Below are positions 1-5,876 of a stretch of DNA of 5,876 nucleotides, one piece after another. The stretch spans positions 1 to 5,876 of the forward strand of contig DPWF01000023.1 of the NCBI GenBank assembly GCA_003526435.1. The letters are read 5' to 3'. Position 1 is the stretch's first letter. Each line of letters begins with the position of its first letter. The notes under the pieces were generated by a model, which saw only the letters and a program-made list of their open reading frames with translations, had not been told where the DNA came from and did not search any database. The position numbers were made by a program, and so were the translations under genes. Source of the stretch: Chitinophagaceae bacterium (GTDB lineage: Bacteria > Bacteroidota > Bacteroidia > Chitinophagales > Chitinophagaceae).

Positions 1-141
1 GAAATAGGATACGATCTTGGTTTCGATTATGTAGAGAGCGGCCCGTTGGTGCGCTCATCTTATCACAGTGAAAAACATGTGATTAAGGGATGGGGGAGGA
101 ATAAGTGGATGGAAGAAAAAGAACAGATGATTACTCAATAA
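1..141 (+). CDS. lipA: Lipoyl synthase, C-terminal end (5' part outside window)
   Basis: The window opens inside a reading frame that gives 46 residues and ends in TAA at 139-141. The stretch [18 protein letters not shown] matches the very conserved C-terminal signature of lipoyl synthase (family form: [17 protein letters not shown]). The arginine of the R-S-S-Y motif is known in this family to contact the auxiliary iron-sulfur cluster through its serine neighbour. LipA is a cytoplasmic radical-SAM enzyme that inserts two sulfur atoms into protein-bound octanoyl groups to make the lipoyl cofactor of pyruvate and 2-oxoglutarate dehydrogenases and the glycine cleavage system. The radical-SAM CxxxCxxC motif and the N-terminal cluster cysteines lie upstream and cannot be checked. 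The gene ends in a polar, Lys/Glu-rich tail and is followed 9 nt later by an intrinsic terminator, so it looks like the last gene of its unit. Confidence 0.9.
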   Translation, partial: EIGYDLGFDYVESGPLVRSSYHSEKHVIKGWGRNKWMEEKEQMITQ

Positions 142-150
142 ATACTTCAG

Positions 151-174
151 ACGCCGGAATTTTTCCGGCGTTTT
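151..174 (+). terminator. Intrinsic terminator of lipA
   Basis: A perfect 9-bp stem, ACGCCGGAA (151-159) pairing with TTCCGGCGT (163-171), closes a three-T loop and runs into TTTT at 171-174. The stem core is GC-rich (CGCCGG) in an AT-rich region. It starts 9 nt after the lipA stop codon. The T run is short (four), so some read-through into the next gene at 190 is plausible. The A's of the stem also allow a weaker hairpin on the other strand, but no - strand gene needs one here. Confidence 0.85.
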
Positions 175-189
175 GCTTAATTTTCTTTT

Positions 190-963
190 ATGAATGAATC
201 GCTGATATATCGTACAGATACATGGTTGTTATGTCTGATCCTTTTTATAGCGATGATATTAATGGTTTGGTTAGGTGCCAGGCTACGGGCCAAAAGGGTA
301 GAAGAGGCTTCTCTCAGCACCATTGAAGGCTCTTTATTTGGATTGTTGGGATTATTGCTGGCATTCACTTTTAGTATGTCTGCAAGTCGTTATGATGCAA
401 GAAAAGCCATTATGGTAGAGGAGGCCAATGATATAGGTACGGCATTATTGAGAGCCGATATGTATACCGATAGCCTGCGAACAGCATTTCGAAAAGATTT
501 TCAGCACTATATAAAGGCACGCATAGCATATTATGATGCTGGCAGAGATACAGCATTGATTAACGTGGCTAAAAGAAATACCGAGACTATTTCCGCACAT
601 ATCTGGTACAGAGCAATACAGGCTTCTCATAAGAGTGAAAACCTTGCTGCTACCCAGCAAATGATACCAGCACTCAATGCTATGATAGATGCGGTTACTT
701 TGCGTACAGCAGCCGGAAAGAGCCGTGTACCTGATTCAATTATTATTTTGCTTTTTTTATTATCTCTCTCCTGTTCCTTTTTTGCCGGATATGTACTTCC
801 CGGGAATAAAAAAATGGGAAAAACAACGATACTGGGATTTGTACTCCTGACTGTATTTGTTATCTATGTTATTCTCGATCTTGATCGTCCAAGACGCGGT
901 ATCATTAACATGGATGAGCAGCAACAATATTTCAAAGCATTATTGGTTGATCTGGAAAAATAA
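190..963 (+). CDS. Bestrophin-like DUF4239 membrane protein
   Basis: A 257-residue integral membrane protein. Four hydrophobic segments are visible at about residues 12-30, 46-63, 183-203 and 212-230, arranged as an N-terminal pair and a C-terminal pair separated by a soluble, mostly helical region of about 120 residues. The conserved DUF4239 signature is clear: GLLGLLLAFTFSMSASRYDA followed by R-K-A-x-x-V-E-E-A-N-x-I-G-T (about residues 51-84), and the late L-D-x-D-R-P-R-R-G-I-I motif (about 229-239) just after the last helix. The family is described as bestrophin-like by fold similarity; a channel role is possible but not proven, and no substrate can be read from the sequence. The ATG at 190 is the first in frame after the lipA terminator. 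No Shine-Dalgarno site is seen, only a T-rich leader. The stop is separated by 3 nt from the ATG of the next gene, so the two are probably co-transcribed and translationally coupled. Confidence 0.82.
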   Translation: MNESLIYRTDTWLLCLILFIAMILMVWLGARLRAKRVEEASLSTIEGSLFGLLGLLLAFTFSMSASRYDARKAIMVEEANDIGTALLRADMYTDSLRTAFRKDFQHYIKARIAYYDAGRDTALINVAKRNTETISAHIWYRAIQASHKSENLAATQQMIPALNAMIDAVTLRTAAGKSRVPDSIIILLFLLSLSCSFFAGYVLPGNKKMGKTTILGFVLLTVFVIYVILDLDRPRRGIINMDEQQQYFKALLVDLEK

Positions 964-966
964 AAA

Positions 967-1924
967 ATGAAACCTATAGCAAGTCTTCTTCTTGTGTTCA
1001 TCGTCAACCTGTGTAGTCATGGTTATGCACAGGTGGTTTGGGTGAATGTAGATACCTTATTTCAACCATTGCCATCATCAGTTCATGTATACAAAACCAC
1101 CGATCTGCTTGATGGCAAACCCAATATAGCTTATTATGTAAGTGTTGATTTAAAGGACAAAAAACTTGATCTTTCAACAGCAGTAGGCAATGGCAAGAGA
1201 TATACGCCCTCGGCATACTTTGATCAAAACAGCAAACCATTGCTTGTAATGAATACTACTTTTTTTGAGTTTGTACACAATAGTAACCTCAACGTGGTAA
1301 TCAATAAAGGTAAGTTGCTGGCTTATCAGCAACACTCAATGGCAGGCAGAGGAAAAGACACATTAACCTATCGTCATACTTTTGGGAGTGCCATAGGTAT
1401 TAACAAAAAGAGAAAGGCTGATATTGCCTGGCTGTATACCGATACTGCAATGCTTATGGCTTATGCCAGTCAAACACCAGTTCCATCCTTTAAAGACAGT
1501 ATTGCTGATCCGTCGGCAAGTGATATGATGAAAAGGGGAGCATTTAAAAAATGGAAAATGCAAACGGCAGTCGGTGGTGGTCCGGTATTGTTACAGAATG
1601 GCGAAACAAGTATCACCAATAACCAGGAACTCAAATTTGCAGGTAAGGCTATTGATGATAAACATCCCCGTTCTGCAATGGGTTATACCAAAGATGATCA
1701 ACTCATTTTTCTGGTAATTGAAGGAAGGTTTCCCGGGAAAAGCTGAAGGCGCCACACTCACACAAGTAGCACAACTGTTAAAAGGTATCGGCTGCACAGA
1801 AGCCCTCAACCTCGATGGTGGTGGTAGCAGTTGTTTACTCATCAACGGAAAAGAAACCATCACACCCAGTGATAAAACAGGGCAGAGGGCTGTGCCGGCA
1901 GTATTTATGGTGAGGAGTCGTTAA
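967..1924 (+). pseudogene. Phosphodiester glycosidase (NAGPA/DUF2233) family protein, interrupted by a one-base frameshift
   Basis: Two overlapping frames make one recognisable protein. Frame one (from ATG 967) gives 258 residues through the K codon at 1738-1740 and then meets TGA at 1744-1746. Skipping one base there continues for 60 more residues to the TAA ending at 1924, about 318 in total. An N-terminal signal peptide (hydrophobic residues 6-16, likely cut after YA at 20-21) implies export. Family landmarks follow in order: V-M-N-T-T-F-F at about 94-100 (family NGGFF region), A-V-G-G-G-P-V-L at 201-208, H-P-R-S-A-M-G-Y at 233-240, V-I-E-G-R-F-P-G at 250-257, then, after the shift, A-E-G-A-T-L-T and N-L-D-G-G-G-S-S (about 281-288). 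The last motif is the most conserved of the family and lies only in the shifted frame, so the 259-residue product would lack it. The family includes the lysosomal 'uncovering enzyme' that cleaves GlcNAc-1-phosphodiesters; the bacterial substrate is unknown. The ATG is 3 nt after the DUF4239 stop. Codon use and motif conservation do not look decayed apart from the single indel, so a sequencing error or very recent mutation is as likely as a true pseudogene. Confidence 0.85.
1729..1746 (+). other. Frameshift site in the phosphodiester glycosidase gene
   Basis: The tract TTTCCCGGGAAAAGCTGA contains four consecutive homopolymer runs and ends in the premature TGA (1744-1746). In the upstream frame it reads TTT CCC GGG AAA AGC TGA. 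Removing one base, most simply one A of the four at 1738-1741, gives TTT CCC GGG AAA GCT GAA and restores the expected G-R-F-P-G-K-A-E-G-A-T-L sequence without changing any other residue. An extra base in a homopolymer is the commonest kind of sequencing or replication slip; a +1 ribosomal shift at CCC or AAA would give the same product. Confidence 0.85.
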
Positions 1925-1931
1925 GATTCAT

Positions 1932-2031
1932 GCTACAAGCCATAAATTTCAAGCCTCAAGCTTCAAGTTGATCTGTGTTGGTAAACACTATTCTTCTTGT
2001 AGCTTGAGGCTTGCAGCTTGTAGCTTTTTTT
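1932..2031 (+). terminator. Large nested heptad hairpin with T tract, 3' end of the + strand unit
   Basis: The convergent gap between the + strand glycosidase gene and the - strand kinase holds a long imperfect inverted repeat. The outer stem is GCTACAAGC (1932-1940) with GCTTGTAGC (2016-2024), 9 of 9. The middle stem is 1950-1967 with 1996-2013, 17 of 18 paired. A small apical stem is GTGTT (1975-1979) with AACAC (1984-1988) around a GGTA loop. The left side has a 9-nt and the right side a 2-nt internal loop. Seven T's follow at 2025-2031, so the + strand transcript can end here. On the - strand no T run follows the hairpin, so it is a poor terminator for the kinase gene. The right arm is a tandem of heptads, CTTGTAG-CTTGAGG-CTTGCAG-CTTGTAG, and the left arm repeats CAAGnnn, which suggests a repeated intergenic element rather than a chance terminator. 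Confidence 0.75.
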
Positions 2032-2034
2032 CCA

Positions 2035-3012
2035 CTAGTTTTTCTCCCACACCAACGCAGAAGCGCCCAGAATAGCAGCATCAGATTCTTTCAGATGGCT
2101 TACGAGTATTTTTACTTTGTTCTGGAATACCTGAATCAGGTTGTCTTCCATGCTTTCGCGGGTGGGTTTTAAAATCAGGTCACCTGCTTTGGTGAGACCA
2201 CCGAAAAGAATAATCGCTTCCGGACTGGAGAACATAACAAAATTGGCAAGGGCCAATCCTAATATTTTTCCGGTGTATTCGAATATCTCTTTGGCCAGTT
2301 CATCACCTTCCATCGCAGCGTCATACACTTTTTTGGAATCGATTTCATCTTTTGGCACATTTCTCAGCCAACTGGGCTGATCACTTTTTTCGAGTAATTC
2401 CAAAGTGGTTAAGCGAACACCTGTAGCTGAAGCATAACTTTCAAGAGAACCACGTTTACCTGTGCCATCATGCAGTCGTCCGTCGGGTATAATGATGGTA
2501 TGTCCGAGTTCACCTGCAAAACCATCATGGCCATACACTAATTTTCCATTGGCTACAATGCCACTGCCCACACCTGTGCCCAATGTAATCATGATAAAAT
2601 CGTTCATACCCTTGGCAGCACCATACATCATTTCTCCAATGGCGGCTGCATTGGCATCATTAGTAAGTGTAACGGGTAGTTTGAATTTATCTTCAATCAG
2701 TTTTGCCAGCGGAATAATTCCCTTCCACGGCAGGTTGGGAGCATATTCGATGGTTCCACTATAAAAATTTCCGTTAGGGGCACCAACACCTATTCCTTTC
2801 ATTCTTCCAATACCTCCTGCTTTTGCAATGAGTTCAGATAAAAGGTTGTATAGTTCATCAATAAATGATTCAACTTCTGCATGCTTGCGTGTAGACATTT
2901 CACTGGAGAACAAAACATTCCCTACACGATCTACAATGCCAAACTTGGTTCCTGTACCTCCAATATCAATACCAATTGCCAGTGGTTCTAAAGATGTTGT
3001 ATTACTAGCCAT
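2035..3012 (-). CDS. ROK-family sugar kinase, probable glucokinase
   Basis: A 325-residue cytoplasmic kinase, the usual length for ROK enzymes, expected to use ATP to phosphorylate glucose (or a related hexose) at O6. The N-terminal phosphate-binding loop D-I-G-G-T-G-T-K-F-G is at 16-25. The catalytic aspartate is D119 in T-N-D-A-N-A-A-A-I-G-E. The second phosphate loop L-G-T-G-V-G-S-G is at 144-151, the ROK sugar-binding E-L-G-H at 168-171, and the adenosine-region L-F-G-G-L at about 269-273. The usual zinc motif CxCGxxGC after ELGH is replaced: GRLHDGTGKRGSLE (178-191) holds no cysteine, while H171 remains. No helix-turn-helix is present before the kinase fold, so it is an enzyme and not a NagC/XylR-type repressor. 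The ATG at 3012 directly precedes the short M-A-S-N-T-T leader; the region before it is AT-rich without a Shine-Dalgarno site. It lies 27 nt downstream of the sugar transporter gene on the same strand, and this supports hexose as the substrate; mannose or fructose cannot be excluded. Confidence 0.87.
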   Translation of the reverse strand: MASNTTSLEPLAIGIDIGGTGTKFGIVDRVGNVLFSSEMSTRKHAEVESFIDELYNLLSELIAKAGGIGRMKGIGVGAPNGNFYSGTIEYAPNLPWKGIIPLAKLIEDKFKLPVTLTNDANAAAIGEMMYGAAKGMNDFIMITLGTGVGSGIVANGKLVYGHDGFAGELGHTIIIPDGRLHDGTGKRGSLESYASATGVRLTTLELLEKSDQPSWLRNVPKDEIDSKKVYDAAMEGDELAKEIFEYTGKILGLALANFVMFSSPEAIILFGGLTKAGDLILKPTRESMEDNLIQVFQNKVKILVSHLKESDAAILGASALVWEKN

Positions 3013-3039
3013 ATCAAATCAAATTTGTCATCCGCAAAG

Positions 3040-4647
3040 TTAGTGTCCACCGCTTACTTGTGCATCAAAATCAAGTCCCTGCGATTGTAAAACCTTTTTC
3101 ATTTTTATGGCCAGAAATCCGAGAAAAGCAAAGCAGCCGGCTGCGAGTAAATAAGATCGGTGCATTCCTACTGATTCCAGGTCCCCAATAGCGCCCTGCA
3201 GGGGTGGAATAATGGCACCACCAAGAATCATCATGATTAAAAATGCGGAACCCTGGCTTGTGTACTTGCCTAATCCGCCCACACCTAATGAGAATATACA
3301 TGGCCACATTACTGAACAACAAAGTCCGCCAGCCATCAATGCATAAACAGAAACAATGCCATTGGCAAATACACCTACAAGCATGGCAATGGTGGCGAGA
3401 ATAGAAACCGCCAGTAAGGTTTTGGCAGGTTTTTCCTGACCATAGAAAAAAGCGATAAGGGCAATAATAATACATACGCCGTATCCCCATAAATCGCTGA
3501 TATCACTTCCATACATAGAGTTAACACCCAATACCACTAAAAAGGCAATAAAAGGAACTACTACAGTAAGTATCCTTCGTGTAGTGGCAGATACATTGAA
3601 AACACTTACGGCACCTGTCCACCTGCCAATCATCAGGCTACCCCAATACAAGGAAATATATTTCGATATCATGCTTTCATCAAGCCCCATTTCAGTAAGG
3701 TAACCACGTGTCTTCAGAAGAGCCCCGAAATTATTGTCGATGGTAACTTCAACACCCACGTACACAAAAATGCCCAGCATGCCATAAATCAATTGCTGGT
3801 ATTTCATGGCACCCCATCCTGCATTATTTTTAATGGCACTGGCATTGGAATAAAACAAAATACCTACAACAGATATCATACTAATGAATAACAAAGTGAG
3901 TTTAGGTACTTCAGTTAACTGACCAACAATTATTATGGCACCAATCAATAAAGTCATAATGGTTAAAGATGCTGCTGCTTTATTCGCTTTCTCGAACTTC
4001 TCATCATTCTTACCATCGGGTAATTTGGAGAAAGCAAAAAACAGTGCTACCAGAGCAAAAACACCTGCTACGATAAGATACAAGACATTGATATTTGTTA
4101 CAGTTACCTCAGTCTGTTCTCCACCAATAGATCCAAACAGGAAAAAACTCACAATGATAGGTCCCAGAGTAGTACCCAATGAGTTTACACCACCGGCAAG
4201 GTTTAGTCTGTGAGCACCTGTAGACGCATCACCTAATGAAATGGCAAAGGGTTGCGCAGAAGTTTGCTGTAAGGAAAAACCCAGTGCCACCACAAAAAAA
4301 GAAGCCAGTAAGGCTGGAAATGAGTTGGCATTGGCAGATGGAATGATCAGTAATGCACCCGCCACAGATATCCATAAACCATAAATGATACCTTTTTTAT
4401 ATCCGATTTTGTTGAGTATATCGTAACCCAAAACATTGGAAGCGATAAACAGAATCAATGAACCAATAAAATAGGCGCCATAAAATGCAGAACCTATCAA
4501 TTGTGATTGAAATTGATTGAGCTGGAAATGGGTTTTACAGAATGGGATCAAGATACTGTTTGAAGCAGCAATAAATCCCCAAAAGAAAAAAACAATGACA
4601 AGTGTAGCAAGTGCACTCGTATTGGTTGGTTGTTTTGGCTGGGTCAT
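3040..4647 (-). CDS. FHS-family sugar MFS transporter (FucP/GluP-like)
   Basis: A 535-residue polytopic inner-membrane protein of the major facilitator superfamily, fucose/glucose/galactose symporter branch. Recalled E. coli FucP aligns well at the N-half: F-F-F-W-G-F-x-x-x-x-N-x-I-L-I-P (20-35), the S-A-F-Y-G-A-Y-F-I-G helix (53-62), L-Q-Q-T-S-A-Q-P-F-x-x-x-L-G (126-139) and R-L-N-L-A-x-x-x-N-S-L-G-T-T-L-G-P (147-163). The C-half has Y-V-G-V-E-V-T-I (296-303), S-L-Y-W-G-S-L-M-I-G-R-W-T-G (332-345) and P-C-I-F-S-L-G-V (449-456). The protein is about 100 residues longer than FucP/GluP: hydrophobic stretches at about 227-242 and 249-267 sit between helices 6 and 7, where the family has a loop, and another at about 386-402. 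Residues matching FucP Asp46 and Glu135 are S31 and Q128. It is probably the first gene of a unit with the ROK kinase and is divergent from glgA. A glucose or galactose substrate is inferred from the family and the kinase neighbour. Confidence 0.85.
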   Translation of the reverse strand: MTQPKQPTNTSALATLVIVFFFWGFIAASNSILIPFCKTHFQLNQFQSQLIGSAFYGAYFIGSLILFIASNVLGYDILNKIGYKKGIIYGLWISVAGALLIIPSANANSFPALLASFFVVALGFSLQQTSAQPFAISLGDASTGAHRLNLAGGVNSLGTTLGPIIVSFFLFGSIGGEQTEVTVTNINVLYLIVAGVFALVALFFAFSKLPDGKNDEKFEKANKAAASLTIMTLLIGAIIIVGQLTEVPKLTLLFISMISVVGILFYSNASAIKNNAGWGAMKYQQLIYGMLGIFVYVGVEVTIDNNFGALLKTRGYLTEMGLDESMISKYISLYWGSLMIGRWTGAVSVFNVSATTRRILTVVVPFIAFLVVLGVNSMYGSDISDLWGYGVCIIIALIAFFYGQEKPAKTLLAVSILATIAMLVGVFANGIVSVYALMAGGLCCSVMWPCIFSLGVGGLGKYTSQGSAFLIMMILGGAIIPPLQGAIGDLESVGMHRSYLLAAGCFAFLGFLAIKMKKVLQSQGLDFDAQVSGGH

Positions 4648-4771
4648 ACAATCGGTCGTTTAATGTTGGCTGTAAAATAACGAGAAAAATCAGCCTGAAA
4701 AATTTTAAAGTAGAATTTGACAGTACCGTTTTACTTCCTAACTTGAAAGCAAATCAGACAAACTGCGATTC
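4648..4771. promoter_or_regulatory. Divergent intergenic region between sugar transporter and glgA
   Basis: This 124-nt AT-rich gap separates two start codons facing away from each other and must contain both promoters. I found one fair Bacteroidota-type promoter for the glgA side (annotated separately) and none I would trust for the transporter side. No convincing palindromic operator, riboswitch or hairpin is visible; the AAATTTT at about 4699-4707 is too short and low in complexity to call. Close spacing would allow a single regulator to act on uptake and glycogen synthesis together, but this is inference from layout. Confidence 0.55.
4717..4746 (+). promoter_or_regulatory. Possible Bacteroidota-type promoter for glgA
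   Basis: A TTG at 4717-4719 is followed after 19 nt by TAACTTGA (4739-4746), close to the Bacteroidota -7 consensus TAnnTTTG with a TTG at -33 and the usual 19-21 nt spacing. A start site a few bases downstream would leave a leader of about 20 nt before the glgA ATG at 4772. The -7 box matches only partly and such AT-rich matches occur by chance, so this is a candidate only. Confidence 0.33.
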
Positions 4772-5876
4772 ATGGAGATTATTCATGTGAGTGCCGAATG
4801 TTACCCGGTGGCCAAGGCCGGCGGACTTGGAGATGTGGTAGGGGCACTTCCTAAATACCAGGTAAAAGCTGGGCATATTGCGAAAGTGGTAATGCCCATG
4901 TACAGAACTAAGTTCTTATACGATAATGAATGGACGGTAGATTTTAAAGGGCAGGCCAATTTAGGTAACTGGTTCTTTGATTACACAGTGATCAAAGAAA
5001 GTACGAATAAACTGGGTTATGATCTTTTTCTCATTGATATCAATGGATTACTGGATCGCCAAAAAATTTACGGGTATGATGATGATGCCGAGCGATTTAC
5101 TGCTTTTCAGATTGCATTGGTGAATTGGATGATACATTGGGAACATCAACCCGATATCGTTCATTGCCATGATTACCATACCGGACTTATTCCTTTTATG
5201 ATGCAGTATTGTTATGATTATAACAGGCTGAAACATGTTCCTACAGTTCTAACCATTCACAATGCACAATACCAGGGTTGGATGGGGTGGGATAAAAGTC
5301 GTTATATACCACGCTGGGATCTATGGAAAAGAGGAATGCTCGACTGGAATGATACCATCAATCCATTGGCATCAGGTATTAAATGTGCCAGTAAAGTAAC
5401 AACTGTTAGTTGGAGTTATATGGATGAACTCAGAACTAATTCAAATGGACTTGAGAAATTATTTGAGTATGAAAGAGGGAAATGTGTGGGTATCCTGAAT
5501 GGAATTGATAATGAAGTATGGGATCCGGCAACAGATAAATACCTGGAGAACCATTACAGCGTTAAAAATGTTGCTGCAGGGAAAAAAAAGAATAAAATCA
5601 TCTTATGTGAACGTTTCGGATTGGATATCGAAAAACCTTTATTCATTTTCATAGGCCGGCTGGTGGGAGAAAAAGCGGCGGATATATTGCCTTATGCCAT
5701 TCGCTTGGCCATTGAGCAAACACAGGGGCAAGCCAGTTTTCTGGTATTGGGAAGCGGTGAAACAGCAGTAGAGTGGGAGTTCCAGCAAATGGCTGAACCT
5801 TATAAAGGAGTATTCAGTGTAGTGATTGGGTACGATGAAACCTTGAGTCACCTGATGTATGCTGGAGCAGATTTTC
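4772..5876 (+). CDS. glgA: Glycogen synthase (GT5), N-terminal 368 residues, 3' end outside window
   Basis: An open frame from ATG 4772 runs off the window after 368 codons and one base. It is a GT-B fold glycosyltransferase of family GT5 that moves glucose from ADP-glucose (some relatives use UDP-glucose) to the non-reducing end of an alpha-1,4-glucan. The start is secure because S-A-E-C-Y-P-V-A-K-A-G-G-L-G-D-V begins at residue 7; this is the ADP-glucose-binding KTGGL-type motif with K15 and Ala in place of Thr. Next come H-C-H-D-Y-H-T-G-L (131-139), T-I-H-N-A-Q-Y-Q-G (161-169), V-T-T-V-S (209-213) and the domain-linking N-G-I-D-N-E-V-W-D-P (243-252). The second Rossmann domain starts near 288 with F-I-G-R-L-V-G-E-K (293-301), giving the phosphate-binding R296 and K301, and L-V-L-G-S-G (324-329). 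The C-terminal acidic catalytic motif (E-P-C-G-L type) is beyond the window. It is transcribed away from the sugar transporter and kinase genes, which could supply its precursor. Confidence 0.92.
   Translation, partial: MEIIHVSAECYPVAKAGGLGDVVGALPKYQVKAGHIAKVVMPMYRTKFLYDNEWTVDFKGQANLGNWFFDYTVIKESTNKLGYDLFLIDINGLLDRQKIYGYDDDAERFTAFQIALVNWMIHWEHQPDIVHCHDYHTGLIPFMMQYCYDYNRLKHVPTVLTIHNAQYQGWMGWDKSRYIPRWDLWKRGMLDWNDTINPLASGIKCASKVTTVSWSYMDELRTNSNGLEKLFEYERGKCVGILNGIDNEVWDPATDKYLENHYSVKNVAAGKKKNKIILCERFGLDIEKPLFIFIGRLVGEKAADILPYAIRLAIEQTQGQASFLVLGSGETAVEWEFQQMAEPYKGVFSVVIGYDETLSHLMYAGADF

Noticed and set aside
1591..1863. 90-codon - strand open frame across the frameshift region
   Set aside because: It overlaps the conserved glycosidase motifs on the + strand and shows no family resemblance; it is a chance open frame.
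1932..2024. Hairpin heptads as a CRISPR array or integron-type attachment site
   Set aside because: The units are 7 nt, contiguous and mirrored across a loop, with no spacers, no cas or integrase gene and a T run typical of a transcript end.
2462..2764. 100-codon + strand open frame antisense to the ROK kinase
   Set aside because: The - strand frame contains all kinase motifs in order; the antisense frame is Pro/Ser-rich with no recognisable motif and no leader signal.
3071..3490. 139-codon open frame on the - strand inside the transporter gene
   Set aside because: It is a shadow in another frame of a gene whose own frame shows clear FHS-family motifs throughout; its translation is rich in Cys, Trp and Arg and resembles no family.
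4698..4709. AAATTTT palindrome in the divergent region as an operator
   Set aside because: It is short and made only of A and T in AT-rich DNA, so expected by chance; there is no second copy or flanking symmetry.

Overview
The window reads as an ordinary chromosomal segment of a Bacteroidota bacterium, most likely a Chitinophagaceae-type member. The reasons are low GC, A/T-rich leaders without clear Shine-Dalgarno sites, a GlgA and an FHS-family sugar transporter that resemble the forms I know from that group, and an intergenic hairpin built from AAGCTTGnA-like heptads. This placement comes from sequence feel and not from a search. I see no mobile element, CRISPR array, tRNA, rRNA or defence system, and no convincing undescribed system.

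Left part, + strand (1-1924): the last 46 codons of lipoyl synthase (lipA) are followed by a compact intrinsic terminator. Fifteen bases after the terminator's T run begins a two-gene unit: a four-helix membrane protein of the bestrophin-like DUF4239 family and, 3 nt later, an exported phosphodiester-glycosidase (NAGPA/DUF2233) family protein. The second gene carries a one-base frameshift in a TTTCCCGGGAAAA tract. The family's NLDGGGSS motif continues in the +1 frame downstream, so 967-1924 is one gene that is broken, recoded or mis-sequenced.

Middle (1925-2034): the convergent gap is almost filled by a nested hairpin of about 90 bases made of CTTGnnG/CAAGnnn heptads and ending in seven T's on the + strand.

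Right part (2035-5876): on the - strand, an FHS-family sugar transporter is followed 27 nt later by a ROK-family sugar kinase, probably one transcription unit. Divergently, across a 124-nt intergenic region, lies glycogen synthase (glgA), whose 3' end is outside the window. Together these three genes suggest a carbon route: hexose uptake, phosphorylation to hexose-6-phosphate, and (with enzymes not in the window) ADP-glucose polymerised to glycogen. Points worth a second look are the frameshift, the heptad hairpin, the loss of the ROK zinc cysteines, and neutral residues where FucP has its proton-relay acids, together with extra hydrophobic segments in the transporter.
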